Positions 8,804 through 17,978 of a DNA stretch of 64,000 nt are shown piece by piece; position 1 is the first letter of the stretch; each line of letters opens with the position of its first letter. Origin of the DNA: Actinomycetes bacterium (lineage in GTDB: Bacteria; Actinomycetota; Acidimicrobiia; Spongiisociales; JAHEDJ01); contig JAHEDK010000006.1 in NCBI GenBank assembly GCA_024641245.1, forward strand, positions 1 to 64,000, read 5' to 3'. The notes below the pieces were generated by a model that saw nothing but the letters and a program-made list of their open reading frames with translations, was not told the DNA's origin and ran no database searches. Made by a program: the position numbers and the translations under genes.

Positions 8804-9415
8804 TCAGCCCTCGAGCAACTCGGCCGCCTCTACCCAGTTTTCGCGGGCTTCGTTGGCTGCGGCGATGCCTACCAGCAAGGCTGCGAAAGGATCGGCCCAC
8901 CACCAGCCGAGTACCGCGTTAAGTGCTAGTCCGACCATCGTGCCCGTGGCGAGGAGTCCATCGAGGAACGTCATCGAGGCTTCGGAGCGCAATGGGGCCG
9001 AATCCAGTCGGCTTGCGATTCGATGCTTGACCCGGGCCAGGCCGAACATGACGACGGCGGTGATGGCGAGATAGGCGATCCCCCACGGTGACTCGTCGGG
9101 CCGCCGACCCGTGGCAATGTCGCGAATGGCGACCGACACCAGAACAACGGCCAGCACCGCGAAAGCACCTGCCACGAGCCGCAGCGCCAAGGCCGTCCGT
9201 ACCGGATGGTCGATTTCGTGGCCGGGAGCGAGATGCCAGACCACCACCAGAGAAGCGAACATCTCGATGATCGAGTCGGTGCCGAACCCAACGAGGGCGA
9301 GGGATGCCGCGGCGATCCCCAAACCGATCGTGAGAATCGCCTCTCCGAGGTTCCACCCGATCGTGGCGTACTCGAGTTGCAGGGCTCTTCGGTTGAGGTC
9401 GGAGCGGTCGGTCAT
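8804..9415 (-). CDS. Cation diffusion facilitator family transporter (short form)
   Basis: The protein has 203 residues from ATG 9415; a GTG three codons upstream is an alternative. It consists of membrane segments only, about five to six, with none of the cytoplasmic C-terminal dimerisation domain of full-length CDF proteins. The first helices (NLGEAILTIGLGIAAASLALVGFGTDSIIE) fit the CDF helix-2 region, with the metal-site Asp in GTDS. A basic loop and the Gly/Ala-rich last helices (ALNAVLGWWWADPFAALLVG) match the short cation transporter subgroup. It is expected to export a divalent metal (Zn, Fe, Mn or Co) by proton antiport; the metal is not predictable. A palindromic repeat separates it from narK. 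Confidence 0.75.
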   Translation of the reverse strand: MTDRSDLNRRALQLEYATIGWNLGEAILTIGLGIAAASLALVGFGTDSIIEMFASLVVVWHLAPGHEIDHPVRTALALRLVAGAFAVLAVVLVSVAIRDIATGRRPDESPWGIAYLAITAVVMFGLARVKHRIASRLDSAPLRSEASMTFLDGLLATGTMVGLALNAVLGWWWADPFAALLVGIAAANEARENWVEAAELLEG

Positions 9416-9448
9416 GAAGGCCACATTGTGCCAGCCCGCCCACCCTCT

Positions 9449-9504
9449 CCCGTCCTGGCGTCAGAACGCGCGCAACTCTGGCGGGTTCCCGACGCCAGGA
9501 CGGG
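9449..9504. repeat. Palindromic intergenic repeat, copy 1 (variant)
   Basis: CCCGTCCTGGCGTC at 9449-9462 pairs perfectly with GACGCCAGGACGGG at 9491-9504 across a 28-base loop. It is the divergent member of a four-copy family (see 31929, 45636 and 57410); two substitutions in each arm keep the pairing. It lies downstream of the CDF start and just past the narK stop. Confidence 0.8.
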
Positions 9505-9518
9505 GAATACCGAGCGTT

Positions 9519-11120
9519 CTACGGGTTCTGGAACTCTGCTTTCGGGCCCAGGTAGTACCACCAGTTCAAGAACAGGCAGATCGCATAGAAGATGGCGAAT
9601 GCGTACAGCGCAATCTCGGGGGTGGTCTTGGTGATCTGCTCGCCGAATTCTTGCGGCACGACGAACGCACCGTAGGCGGCTACCGCGGAAGTCCAGCCGA
9701 GCACCGGTCCGGCCTGCTCTTGATCGAAGACCATGGCGATCGTTCGGAACGTGGACCCGTTGCCGACTCCTGTTGCCGCGAACAGAACCAGGAACAGCAG
9801 AAAGAACGGTACGAAGAACTCCTCAGGAGTGGCGGACTGGTAAGCCTGTTTCATGAAGTAGGCAACGCCGAGCGCACTGGCGATCATCGTCACCGAGACC
9901 CATTGAGTCACCCTGGCGCCACCGACCTTGTCCGCGATCCAACCGCCGACCGGTCGGATGAACGCTCCGATGAACGGGCCCATCCAGGCAAACGTCAAGG
10001 CAGAGGGCCCGTTCGAATTGACGAGATCATGCGTCATGACTCCATCCACCAGCAGGTGCTGGAACCCAAAGATGACCTTGATGGCGAGGGCGAAACCGGC
10101 CGAGTAGCCGATGAAACTCCCGAACGTCATCGTGTAGATGACGCTCATTATCCACGTGTGCTTGTTGCCGAAGATCTTGAATTGCCGTTCGAGGTTGGGT
10201 CTGATCTCACCACGCAACTGTTTGAGGAGCAGAACCGTTCCCCAGATCACGAGACCGATGATCGGGTACTTGGCCCAGGTCCATCCCAACCCTGTTGGGC
10301 TCGGCAGTATGAAGAAGAGGCCGATCGCAGCCGGTATAAAGGCGAGGCCCAGCATGCCGGCGATCTTGACGAATGAGTTGAGTGGTGATCCGATGTTCGG
10401 AGACACATGCTCTGCGCGGATGTTGTCCATCTTGAACCAGCCGAGAAAGGCGAGTGGGATCAAGAACACGAGCCATACGAATCCGGCGTTGTGGATCCAT
10501 GTCTCCGTCCCTTCGGCGATCTTGCCGATCAGAGTTCCCGAAGTCGTCTCGAGGATCATGGACCCGCCACCGAAGAACCCGAACGTCATGACGAGGGGGA
10601 TCAGGACCTGCATCGTCGTGACGCCTGCATTGCCCAGACCGGCGTTGAGGCCAAGAGACAACCCCTGCATCCGCTTCGGGTAGAAGAAGCTGATGTTGGA
10701 CATCGACGAGGCGAAGTTGCCTCCCCCTAGACCCGACAAACCGGCGAGCAGCTGAAAGACCCAGAGAGGGGTGTCCTGAGAAAGGAGGGCGAACCCGGTC
10801 CCAACCGCCGGGATCATGAGCAATGCGGTCGTGAAGAAGATGGTGTTTCTTCCACCGGCCAGTCGGATGAAGAAACTGCTGGGGATGCGTAGGCTGGCTC
10901 CCGTCAAGCCGGCGATTGCGGACAGAGTGAAGAGCTCAGCGTTGGTGAACGGGAATCCCAGATTGAGCATCTGGACGGTGATCACACTCCAGTAGAGCCA
11001 GACGGCAAAGCCGCAGAGCAGGCTCGGAATGGATATCCAGAGGTTGCGCTTGGCGACCTTCTTCCCGGTGCTCTCCCAGAATGCCTCGTCCTCGACGTCC
11101 CACTCGTAGATGTCAGCCAT
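9519..11120 (-). CDS. narK: Nitrate/nitrite transporter, NarK family (MFS)
   Basis: This is a 533-residue major facilitator of the nitrate/nitrite porter family. The start is placed at the ATG of MADIYEWDVEDE, with GAAGAGG at proper spacing. About 12 transmembrane helices are visible. The Gly/Asn-rich nitrate signatures occur twice: GLNAGLGNAGVT in helix 5 and GVGNGSTFRTIAMVF in the second half. An MFS motif-A-like loop (RPVGGWIADKVGGARV) is also present. It is the second gene of a narK pair transcribed away from the nar operon. It probably moves nitrate inwards (proton symport) or exchanges nitrite for nitrate; sequence alone does not say which of the pair does which. Confidence 0.93.
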   Translation of the reverse strand: MADIYEWDVEDEAFWESTGKKVAKRNLWISIPSLLCGFAVWLYWSVITVQMLNLGFPFTNAELFTLSAIAGLTGASLRIPSSFFIRLAGGRNTIFFTTALLMIPAVGTGFALLSQDTPLWVFQLLAGLSGLGGGNFASSMSNISFFYPKRMQGLSLGLNAGLGNAGVTTMQVLIPLVMTFGFFGGGSMILETTSGTLIGKIAEGTETWIHNAGFVWLVFLIPLAFLGWFKMDNIRAEHVSPNIGSPLNSFVKIAGMLGLAFIPAAIGLFFILPSPTGLGWTWAKYPIIGLVIWGTVLLLKQLRGEIRPNLERQFKIFGNKHTWIMSVIYTMTFGSFIGYSAGFALAIKVIFGFQHLLVDGVMTHDLVNSNGPSALTFAWMGPFIGAFIRPVGGWIADKVGGARVTQWVSVTMIASALGVAYFMKQAYQSATPEEFFVPFFLLFLVLFAATGVGNGSTFRTIAMVFDQEQAGPVLGWTSAVAAYGAFVVPQEFGEQITKTTPEIALYAFAIFYAICLFLNWWYYLGPKAEFQNP

Positions 11121-11176
11121 TCTCATTCCTCTTCCCGCGGGCACGCCCGCAATGCCGACCAGCCATCAGTTCCTAT

Positions 11177-12793
11177 CTAGGCCTCGAGAAGTCCTTCCGC
11201 ATCGTGGACGAACTCTTCGACGAACGAGTCCTTGGGTTCCTCGAGCATGAACAGTGTGACGATGAAGCTCAATGCTGCGCCGCTCGCCAGAACAAAGAAG
11301 AAAGTCTTGGAATCGACCAGCGAGAACAGCACGAGATAAATGACGGCCCCGACGTTGCCGTAGGCACCGGCCATGCCGGCGATTTGCCCCGTCATCCGCT
11401 TGTTGATCATCGGAATGATCGCGAACGTGGCGCCCTCTGCTCCCTGTACAAACACCGAAGCGAAGATTGTGATGGCCACCGAAACGACCAGCCACCAGAT
11501 TCCACCGAACATCGGAACAACGGCCTTTAGCCCGTCGGCGTCGACCCCGCCTCCCCACCGGCCGATGAAGGCCATCAGGAGGAATCCCATTGCGATGCCG
11601 ACCATGTAGATGAGCATCGTTCGTTTGCGGTTGGCCATCTTGTCGGACAAGTACCCGCCGAGAGGCCTCGCTCCCAGGTTCACAAACGCGAACGATGCTG
11701 CGACCACCCCGGCGACGGTGGCTGTGACCAGGGGGCCACCGGCACTGTCTTTGAGCGGAACGAACGTGTTCTCGAAGAACTTCGGCAGCATCGATACCAC
11801 AGCCAGCTCTGCCCCGAAGTTGGCGAAGTAGGTGCTGTTCAGAGCCGCAACGCTGCCCCAGTGGTACTTCTCGTCGTCGGGAACCCCTGCTCGAAGGTAC
11901 GGGAGGTTGATCTGGAGCGTCTTATAAACGTGGCCGGCGTAGACCGCCAGGAGAATGCCGTAGATGACAAACAGCGTTCCATCGGAGATAACCGCCTCAC
12001 CGTCGATCTTCACGTTGCTGATTCGCCAGGCGAGAACTCCGAGGGCACCGACGAGCGGAAACGACCAGACGAGATACTGGGTCAGGTCGCGGTACGACGT
12101 CACCATCATCGGCTCGGTCTTCTTGGCTTTATGGAGTTGCTCGCCCGCCGGTACGTCGCGGACCAGGAAGTAATACAGCACCCCGTAGGCACCCATGACG
12201 AAGCCGTTTACTCCGAGCGCCCAGCGCCAGGCGTTGTCGCCGAGTCCGAACCAGTTGTCCATGACTGTTATCGCAAACCAGGGCAGCGTCATGGCGGCGA
12301 AAGCTGATCCGAAGTTTCCCCAGCCTGCGTAGAACCCCTCGGCTCTGCCTATGTATTTCGGTGGGAACCATTGGGCGACCATCTTGATCCCGATGACGAA
12401 CCCGGCACCGACGGAACTGAGCACGAGGCGGGCTATCAGCATCTGCATGAATGAGTCGGCGAGAACGAAGGCCAGGGCGGGAAGTGACATGACGATCATC
12501 AAACCCGAGAAGACGACGCGTGCCCCGAAGCGGTCGATTAGGGCTCCGACCACGATGCGGGCCGGAATCGTGAGGGCAACGTTGGCAATCAGCAGGATCT
12601 TGACGTGCTCGTCCGTCAACCAGCCGACAGAGTCCAGCATGGTCGTAGCCATCGGCGCCATGTTGAACCAGACGTAGAACGTCATGAAGAAGGCGATCCA
12701 CGTGTAGTGGAGTGTGCGGATTCGTTCCTGACTGAAGTCGAGCAGTTTCGGCGGCACTTCGGCCGTGGACGGTGACCGATCGTCCTGACTCAT
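11177..12793 (-). CDS. narK: Nitrate/nitrite transporter, NarK family (MFS), first of pair
   Basis: The protein has 538 residues from the ATG preceded by GGAGAGG; the longer frame to 12940 runs into the regulatory region and is rejected. It has 12 transmembrane helices. Nitrate signature 1 is GWGNFGSAFAAMTLP and signature 2 is GAEGATFAIIPMINKR. The motif-A loops are ALIDRFGARVV and RPLGGYLSDKMANRKR. It is quite different in sequence from the next narK, so the two are the NarK1/NarK2 types often paired or fused in denitrifiers, not a recent duplication. The 56-bp gap between them implies one transcript, starting from the shared region in front of the Rrf2 regulator. Confidence 0.93.
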   Translation of the reverse strand: MSQDDRSPSTAEVPPKLLDFSQERIRTLHYTWIAFFMTFYVWFNMAPMATTMLDSVGWLTDEHVKILLIANVALTIPARIVVGALIDRFGARVVFSGLMIVMSLPALAFVLADSFMQMLIARLVLSSVGAGFVIGIKMVAQWFPPKYIGRAEGFYAGWGNFGSAFAAMTLPWFAITVMDNWFGLGDNAWRWALGVNGFVMGAYGVLYYFLVRDVPAGEQLHKAKKTEPMMVTSYRDLTQYLVWSFPLVGALGVLAWRISNVKIDGEAVISDGTLFVIYGILLAVYAGHVYKTLQINLPYLRAGVPDDEKYHWGSVAALNSTYFANFGAELAVVSMLPKFFENTFVPLKDSAGGPLVTATVAGVVAASFAFVNLGARPLGGYLSDKMANRKRTMLIYMVGIAMGFLLMAFIGRWGGGVDADGLKAVVPMFGGIWWLVVSVAITIFASVFVQGAEGATFAIIPMINKRMTGQIAGMAGAYGNVGAVIYLVLFSLVDSKTFFFVLASGAALSFIVTLFMLEEPKDSFVEEFVHDAEGLLEA

Positions 12794-12922
12794 GTTCCTC
12801 TCCTTTGAACTGAGCTGTTGTCGGACCGGTTTCCCCACGAATCCCCGGGTCGCTGGGGTCTGTTCCGGCACCAGTGTCGCGCCTTCGATCGACGCCCGTA
12901 GTGTGTTTGTAGCCGGAATTCT

Positions 12923-12962
12923 ACCTAACGTCAAGTGCAATACTAAACGTTAAGTGCTACAC
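12923..12962. promoter_or_regulatory. Putative Rrf2-regulator operator (two dyads 19 bp apart)
   Basis: ACTAAACGTTAAGT at 12942-12955 is a 14-bp dyad with only one mismatched pair. A degenerate copy, ACCTAACGTCAAGT, lies at 12923-12936. The surrounding 17 bp form a direct repeat, AACGTYAAGTGCWAYAC (starting at 12927 and 12946). The pair sits just before the regulator ATG at 12971 and upstream of the divergent narK gene, a suitable place for autoregulation and control of nitrate genes. Confidence 0.55.
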
Positions 12963-12970
12963 TCGATGTT

Positions 12971-13477
12971 ATGCAGGCGTCTCTCGGAAGAAAAGGCGAC
13001 TACTCGGTGCGAGCCGTGCTCGACATCGCCCGCCACAATGGCAATCGCCGCAAGGCCCGGGAGATCGCCACGGAGATGGATATTCCGAACCGGTATCTCA
13101 CTCAGATTCTCGCCAATCTCGTTCAACATGGCTTGCTCGAGGCCGTTGCCGGCCCCAGCGGCGGATACGTTCTCGCCCGGCAACCAGGTGAGGTCTCGCT
13201 TCTCGAGGTTGTCGAAGCCGCCGAGGGGCCGATTGCTCTCGACGTGTGCGTGCTGCGGGGAGGACCGTGCTCATGGGAGAACACCTGCCCGGTGCATGTT
13301 CCCTGGGCGCGCGCCCAGAACGCCATGGCCGAGCAACTCTCGACCACTTCGTTGGCGGATCTGGTAGGTATTGATGAAGAACTTGCGGCCGGCACCCATC
13401 AGATTCCGGAGGACACGCCACCTCACAAGATTTCAACTCCCCGGCTGCCGAGGAAGCCGGACAGAAGGAAGAGATAG
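12971..13477 (+). CDS. Rrf2 family iron-sulfur transcriptional regulator
   Basis: This 168-residue regulator has an N-terminal winged helix (DYSVRAVLDIARHNGN ... REIATEMDIPNRYLTQILANLVQHGLL), the wing GPSGGYVLAR, and the three-cysteine cluster motif CVLRGGPCSWENTC (C-x6-C-x5-C). This is the [Fe-S] ligand pattern of NsrR/IscR/RirA-type Rrf2 proteins. It is likely a redox or nitric-oxide sensor that binds the dyads just upstream. Its position between narK and the cytochrome/narGHJI genes suggests it governs nitrate respiration. NsrR-like NO sensing is the most economical guess, but oxygen or cluster-status sensing is equally compatible. Confidence 0.9.
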   Translation: MQASLGRKGDYSVRAVLDIARHNGNRRKAREIATEMDIPNRYLTQILANLVQHGLLEAVAGPSGGYVLARQPGEVSLLEVVEAAEGPIALDVCVLRGGPCSWENTCPVHVPWARAQNAMAEQLSTTSLADLVGIDEELAAGTHQIPEDTPPHKISTPRLPRKPDRRKR

Positions 13478-13555
13478 CAAGTCGGATCGATTGGATCTCG
13501 GAAGGCATCGGGGAGAGAAGTGCACTTCAAAGATCGAGAGAGGGAAGGAAAGGGC

Positions 13556-14353
13556 ATGAGACGGTCACTGTGCCTGGCGCTGATCGTGGGAGGTACCGCA
13601 GCCGTCATGCTGTTTCCGCCCGCAGTCGGCGCACAGGAGGAAGTCGACGGCCGAGAGGTGTTCCTCACCAACTGCTCGGCCTGTCACCAGGGCACCGGAG
13701 TAGGCGTGAGTGGATCGTTCCCTCCCTTGGTCGGAAACGACCGTGTGCAGGACACCGAATACGTCAAGACCGTTTTGGCAGAGGGCAAGTCCGGCCCACT
13801 TGATGTCCTCGGAGTCTCCTACGACGGAGAGATGCCTTCCTTCCCGGATCTCTCGGTTGCCGAGATCGATGCGGTGATCGATTACATCCAGGCGGGCGTG
13901 TTCATTCCTGCTGAGACCGGGGGACTCGAACCCGGTGACGCAGCCAGAGGGAAGGATCTTTTCACGGGAAGCGACCGTCTGGAGAACGGGGCTCCCGCGT
14001 GTGCTTCATGCCACACCGCAGCCGGTTTCCAGGCTCTGAACGGACCGGCCCTCGGGCCGGATCTCACTGATGTTGCCAACCGGTACGGCGGCGAAGAAGC
14101 TGTAGCAGCCGCATTGGTCAGCCCTCCGTCGGCAACCATGCAGCCTCTCTTCACGGACAGCCCGATCGCCGATCAGGAACGAGCCGACCTAGCCGCATAC
14201 CTCGCTTCCGTCTCAAATGTGCGGCCTTCCGGAGGACCGGACGTCCTGCTTCTCGGGGGAGCGCTCGGCGCTATTGCCCTGTTCGCTTTGATGTTGCTAG
14301 CGCCGCGCAGTCGGCGGAAGGGATTCGCACGGCAGTTGAGGAGCCAACGATGA
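13556..14353 (+). CDS. Membrane-anchored diheme cytochrome c (NarC-like)
   Basis: The protein has 265 residues from the ATG behind GGAAAGGG. A Sec signal peptide (about residues 1-25, ending VGAQ) is followed by two cytochrome c modules. Heme sites are CSACH near residue 41 and CASCH near residue 146. A plausible Met ligand lies in GEMPSF for the first heme and in ATMQPLF for the second. A single C-terminal transmembrane helix ([20 protein letters not shown]) ends in a basic stop-transfer tail, so the hemes face outside. The stop overlaps the narG ATG (ATGA), so it belongs to the nitrate reductase operon. Thermus has a comparable diheme NarC encoded before narG. It could carry electrons between a quinol oxidase and the Nar complex. 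Confidence 0.9.
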   Translation: MRRSLCLALIVGGTAAVMLFPPAVGAQEEVDGREVFLTNCSACHQGTGVGVSGSFPPLVGNDRVQDTEYVKTVLAEGKSGPLDVLGVSYDGEMPSFPDLSVAEIDAVIDYIQAGVFIPAETGGLEPGDAARGKDLFTGSDRLENGAPACASCHTAAGFQALNGPALGPDLTDVANRYGGEEAVAAALVSPPSATMQPLFTDSPIADQERADLAAYLASVSNVRPSGGPDVLLLGGALGAIALFALMLLAPRSRRKGFARQLRSQR

Positions 14354-17300
14354 GTACCGAATGGGTCAGAGACAGAGAGGCTCCCGCCGAGCGGAAGTGG
14401 GAGGAGTTCTATCGCAACCGGTTCCAGCACGACAAGCGGGTGCGCACTACCCACGGTGTGAACTGCACCGGGTCGTGCAGTTGGGAAGTCTTCGTCAAGG
14501 ACGGGATCGTCACTTGGGAACTCCAGGCCACGGACTACCCGCAACTCGAAGACGGTCTGCCTCCATATGAACCGCGCGGATGTCAACGTGGCATCAGCTT
14601 CTCCTGGTATCTCTACAGCCCGATCCGCGTGAAGTACCCGTACGGTCGCGGTGCATTGATCGACCTCTACCGGCAGGCCAAGGCGGTCCACGGCGATCCA
14701 GTTGACGCCTGGGCGTCGATCATGGGCGATCCCGAGAAACGCAAGCGCATTCAGACGGCGCGGGGCAAGGGCGGCTTTCGCCGGATGTCCTGGGACGAAG
14801 CGCTGGAGATCGCCTCAGCCTCCGTAGTACACACGACCAAGGAACACGGTCCCGACCGGGTGATCGGCTTCTCTCCGATCCCTGCCATGTCTCAGATCAG
14901 CTACGCAGCCGGCAGCCGGTTCCTTAGCCTCCTAGGTGGCGTGGTGATGAGTTTCTACGACTGGTACTGCGACCTTCCCCCTGCCTCACCGGAGATCTGG
15001 GGTGAGCAGACCGACGTTCATGAGTCGGCCGACTGGTACAACTCCCGCTTTGTGGCCGTCATGGGCGCCAACCTCAATATGACGAGGACTCCCGACTGCC
15101 ACTTCATATCCGAAGTGCGACACGCCGGAGCGAAGCTCACGGTGTTCAGTCCCGACTTCAGCCAGGTCGCCAAATATGCGGATTGGTGGATCCCTTCGAA
15201 CCCAGGACAGGACACTGCGTTCTGGATGGCGGTCAACCACGTGATCCTGAAGGAGAGCTACGTGGACCGTCAGGTCCCGTACTTCCAGGACTACGTGAAG
15301 CAGTACACGGACATGCCGTTCCTGGTGGAGCTCGACGGAGCGCGCCCCGGTAGTTGTTTACGAGCGAGCCGGGTCGATGAATACCGCGATTCCGAAAACT
15401 CCGAATGGAAGTTGCTCTGGTGGGATCGGACCTCCGGGCGCCCGCGCATGCCGCAGGGCACGATCGGGTACCGGTGGGCGAAAGAAGACAAGGGCAAGTG
15501 GAATCTCAGGTTGGTCGATGGACTCAACGGCGAAACACTCGATCCGGAACTGAGCTTCATCGAGTCGAACGACGGCACAGTTGAGGTCGAGTTCGACAAC
15601 TTCGCGGGCGGCGGCGCCGTCAGGCGGGGCGTTCCGGTCCGGTACGTAGAGACCGATCGAGGTCGAGCGGCGGTGACAACCGTCTTCGACCTGATGGTCG
15701 CCCAGTTCGGCGTCGATCGCGATCTAGGCGGTGACTACGCCGCCGACTTCAACGATCCGGAAGCTCTCTACACGCCTGCCTGGCAGGAGCAGTTCACCGG
15801 TATCCACCGTGACACCGTGCTGCGTTTTGCCCGCGACTGGGTGGACAACGCCGAGAAGACCAACGGCAAGAACATGATCATCATCGGCGCCGGGGCCAAC
15901 CACTGGTACCACAACAACCTGCTGTATCGCTCGGGCATCGTTGCCCTGATGCTGACCGGTTGCGTCGGAGTCAACGGTGGAGGCCTTGGCCACTACGTCG
16001 GACAGGAGAAACTGGTCAACCAGGCCTCCTGGGGCGCGATCGCCTTCGGTGGCGACTGGGGGATGGCGTCCCGTCAGCAGAACAGCCCGTCGTTTCACTA
16101 TGTCCACTCCGACCAGTGGAGGTACGAGCGCGGCTACTCCGACTACGACACACTCCCCGAGAACGCCACGACCGACGACCACACGATCGATCACCAGGTT
16201 CGTGCGGTCCATCGGGGCTGGCTGCCGTTCTACCCGCAGTTCAAGCAGAACTCGCTGGAGCTCGTCAAGGAAGCCCAGGCGAACGGTGCCACGACCGACG
16301 AAGAGATCATCTCCTACGTCGTGGAGGGATTGAAGAGCCGTGCGGTCGAATTCGCGATCGACGACCCAGATGCTCCCGAGAACTGGCCGAGGACCTGGTT
16401 CATCTGGCGTGGCAACGCCATAGGCACCAGCGCCAAGGGCCACGAGTACTTCATGCGCCACTATCTCGGGACGCACTCGACGGCGGTGGCAGGGGAACTG
16501 GCCGGAGAGACCGTCTCAGAGCTCAAATATCGTGCAGACGCGCCTATCGGCAAGTTCGACCTGGTCGTCGATCTCAATTTTCGGATGGACACCAGCGCTC
16601 TCTATTCCGACATCGTCCTGCCCGCTGCCACCTGGTACGAGAAGGACGATCTCAACTCGACGGACATGCACTCCTACATCAATCCGATGCAGGCGGCGGT
16701 TCCTCCGTCCTGGGAGTCGAAGTCGGACTGGCTGATCTTCAAGTCGGTGGCCGCCAAAGTGGCCGAACTGTCGGCCGGCCACTTCCCGGAACCGGTCAAG
16801 GACGTGGTGATGCTGCCTCTCCAGCACGACACACCAGACGAACTCGCTCAGCCGGAGGTACTGGACTGGTTCAAGGGCGAGGTCGAAGCCATTCCGGGCA
16901 AGACGATGCCGAAGTTCAGGGTGGTCGAACGCGACTACAAGAACCTCTACGAGAAGATGGTCTCGCTTGGGCGTGGTGTCGAAAAGAACGGCGTCAACGC
17001 CCACGGTCTCACGATCCCGGTGGCCGACGCCTATGCGGAACTCGCTCAGCGTCAGCCGCGTGACATTCACGTTGCCGATTTAAACGGTCGTCCTTATCCG
17101 TCGCTCGAGCAGGATCGCGAGGTGTGCGAAGCCATCTTGTACCTCGACCCGGCCAGCAACGGTGAGCTTGCCTACCGGGCGTTCGAAGCTGAGGAGGCGA
17201 AGACCGGTCTCTCGCTCACCCATCTGTCGGACGGGCAGCGGAGTACCCGGATCCGATTCTCGGATCTCGTGTCACAGCCGCGCCGGGTGCTCACCACCCC

Positions 17301-17967
17301 GACGTGGAGCGCCAAGATCAACCACGGTCGGGCCTACAGCCCGTTCACTCTGAACGTCGAGGAACTGATTCCGTGGCGAACATTGACCGGGCGTCAGCAC
17401 TTCTATCTCGATCACGAGAACTACCTTGACTGGGGCGAACATCTGCCCACGTACAAGCCCAGGCCTGATCACACGATGCTGTCGGAGACCGAGTTCAGTG
17501 CCAACGAGGCGCAGGGACGGCTGCTCAACTACATCACGCCGCACGGCAAATGGAGCATTCACTCGACATATTCGGAGAACATCCGGATGAAGACCCTGTC
17601 GCGGGGCGGCTATCCGGTTTGGCTCAACGACAAGGAAGCTGCCGAGATGGGAATCTCAGACAACGACTGGGTTGAGTTGTTCAACGACAACGGCGTGTTC
17701 GTGCAGCGGTGCATCACTTCGGCCCGCATTCCGAAGGGAACGGTGTTCGTTTATCACGCCACCGAGCGAACGGTCGGGATCCCGATCTCGCCGCTGCGTA
17801 AGAAGCGAGCCGGTATGAACAACTCGCTGACGAGAACCCGGCTCAAGCCAGTTCTGATGAGCGGCGGCTACGCCCAGTTCACCTACGCCTTCAACTATTG
17901 GGGACCGACTGGGGTGAACAGAGATACGTTCGTTTATGTCCGCCGTATCGACAAGCCGGGCTATTGA
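14350..17967 (+). CDS. narG: Respiratory nitrate reductase, alpha subunit
   Basis: This is the catalytic subunit that reduces nitrate to nitrite at a bis-molybdopterin-guanine-dinucleotide molybdenum centre. Its 1205 residues are close to the family norm. The FS0 [4Fe-4S] ligands are His35, Cys39, Cys43 and Cys78, with the His-x3-Cys-x3-Cys-x34-Cys spacing of E. coli NarG. The molybdenum Asp is in the conserved stretch [14 protein letters not shown], followed by [15 protein letters not shown]. There is no twin-arginine signal, so the active site is expected on the cytoplasmic side as in E. coli and Paracoccus. That agrees with the presence of NarK transporters. No molybdenum cofactor biosynthesis genes are nearby. 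Confidence 0.98.
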   Translation: MSTEWVRDREAPAERKWEEFYRNRFQHDKRVRTTHGVNCTGSCSWEVFVKDGIVTWELQATDYPQLEDGLPPYEPRGCQRGISFSWYLYSPIRVKYPYGRGALIDLYRQAKAVHGDPVDAWASIMGDPEKRKRIQTARGKGGFRRMSWDEALEIASASVVHTTKEHGPDRVIGFSPIPAMSQISYAAGSRFLSLLGGVVMSFYDWYCDLPPASPEIWGEQTDVHESADWYNSRFVAVMGANLNMTRTPDCHFISEVRHAGAKLTVFSPDFSQVAKYADWWIPSNPGQDTAFWMAVNHVILKESYVDRQVPYFQDYVKQYTDMPFLVELDGARPGSCLRASRVDEYRDSENSEWKLLWWDRTSGRPRMPQGTIGYRWAKEDKGKWNLRLVDGLNGETLDPELSFIESNDGTVEVEFDNFAGGGAVRRGVPVRYVETDRGRAAVTTVFDLMVAQFGVDRDLGGDYAADFNDPEALYTPAWQEQFTGIHRDTVLRFARDWVDNAEKTNGKNMIIIGAGANHWYHNNLLYRSGIVALMLTGCVGVNGGGLGHYVGQEKLVNQASWGAIAFGGDWGMASRQQNSPSFHYVHSDQWRYERGYSDYDTLPENATTDDHTIDHQVRAVHRGWLPFYPQFKQNSLELVKEAQANGATTDEEIISYVVEGLKSRAVEFAIDDPDAPENWPRTWFIWRGNAIGTSAKGHEYFMRHYLGTHSTAVAGELAGETVSELKYRADAPIGKFDLVVDLNFRMDTSALYSDIVLPAATWYEKDDLNSTDMHSYINPMQAAVPPSWESKSDWLIFKSVAAKVAELSAGHFPEPVKDVVMLPLQHDTPDELAQPEVLDWFKGEVEAIPGKTMPKFRVVERDYKNLYEKMVSLGRGVEKNGVNAHGLTIPVADAYAELAQRQPRDIHVADLNGRPYPSLEQDREVCEAILYLDPASNGELAYRAFEAEEAKTGLSLTHLSDGQRSTRIRFSDLVSQPRRVLTTPTWSAKINHGRAYSPFTLNVEELIPWRTLTGRQHFYLDHENYLDWGEHLPTYKPRPDHTMLSETEFSANEAQGRLLNYITPHGKWSIHSTYSENIRMKTLSRGGYPVWLNDKEAAEMGISDNDWVELFNDNGVFVQRCITSARIPKGTVFVYHATERTVGIPISPLRKKRAGMNNSLTRTRLKPVLMSGGYAQFTYAFNYWGPTGVNRDTFVYVRRIDKPGY

Positions 17968-17978
17968 GAGGAGGAACC

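Noticed and set aside
9111-10376. Long plus-strand open frame (421 codons) opposite narK and the CDF gene
   Set aside because: It crosses two well-supported minus-strand genes and an intergenic palindrome, and its translation is Arg/Glu/Asp-rich antisense composition with no motif.
14350-14500. Possible Tat signal on NarG
   Set aside because: The N-terminus has no twin-arginine followed by a hydrophobic stretch, and the FS0 ligands begin at residue 35 as in cytoplasmic NarG.
15724-16476. Minus-strand frame of 250 codons within narG
   Set aside because: Shadow of narG; conserved residues are all in the narG frame.
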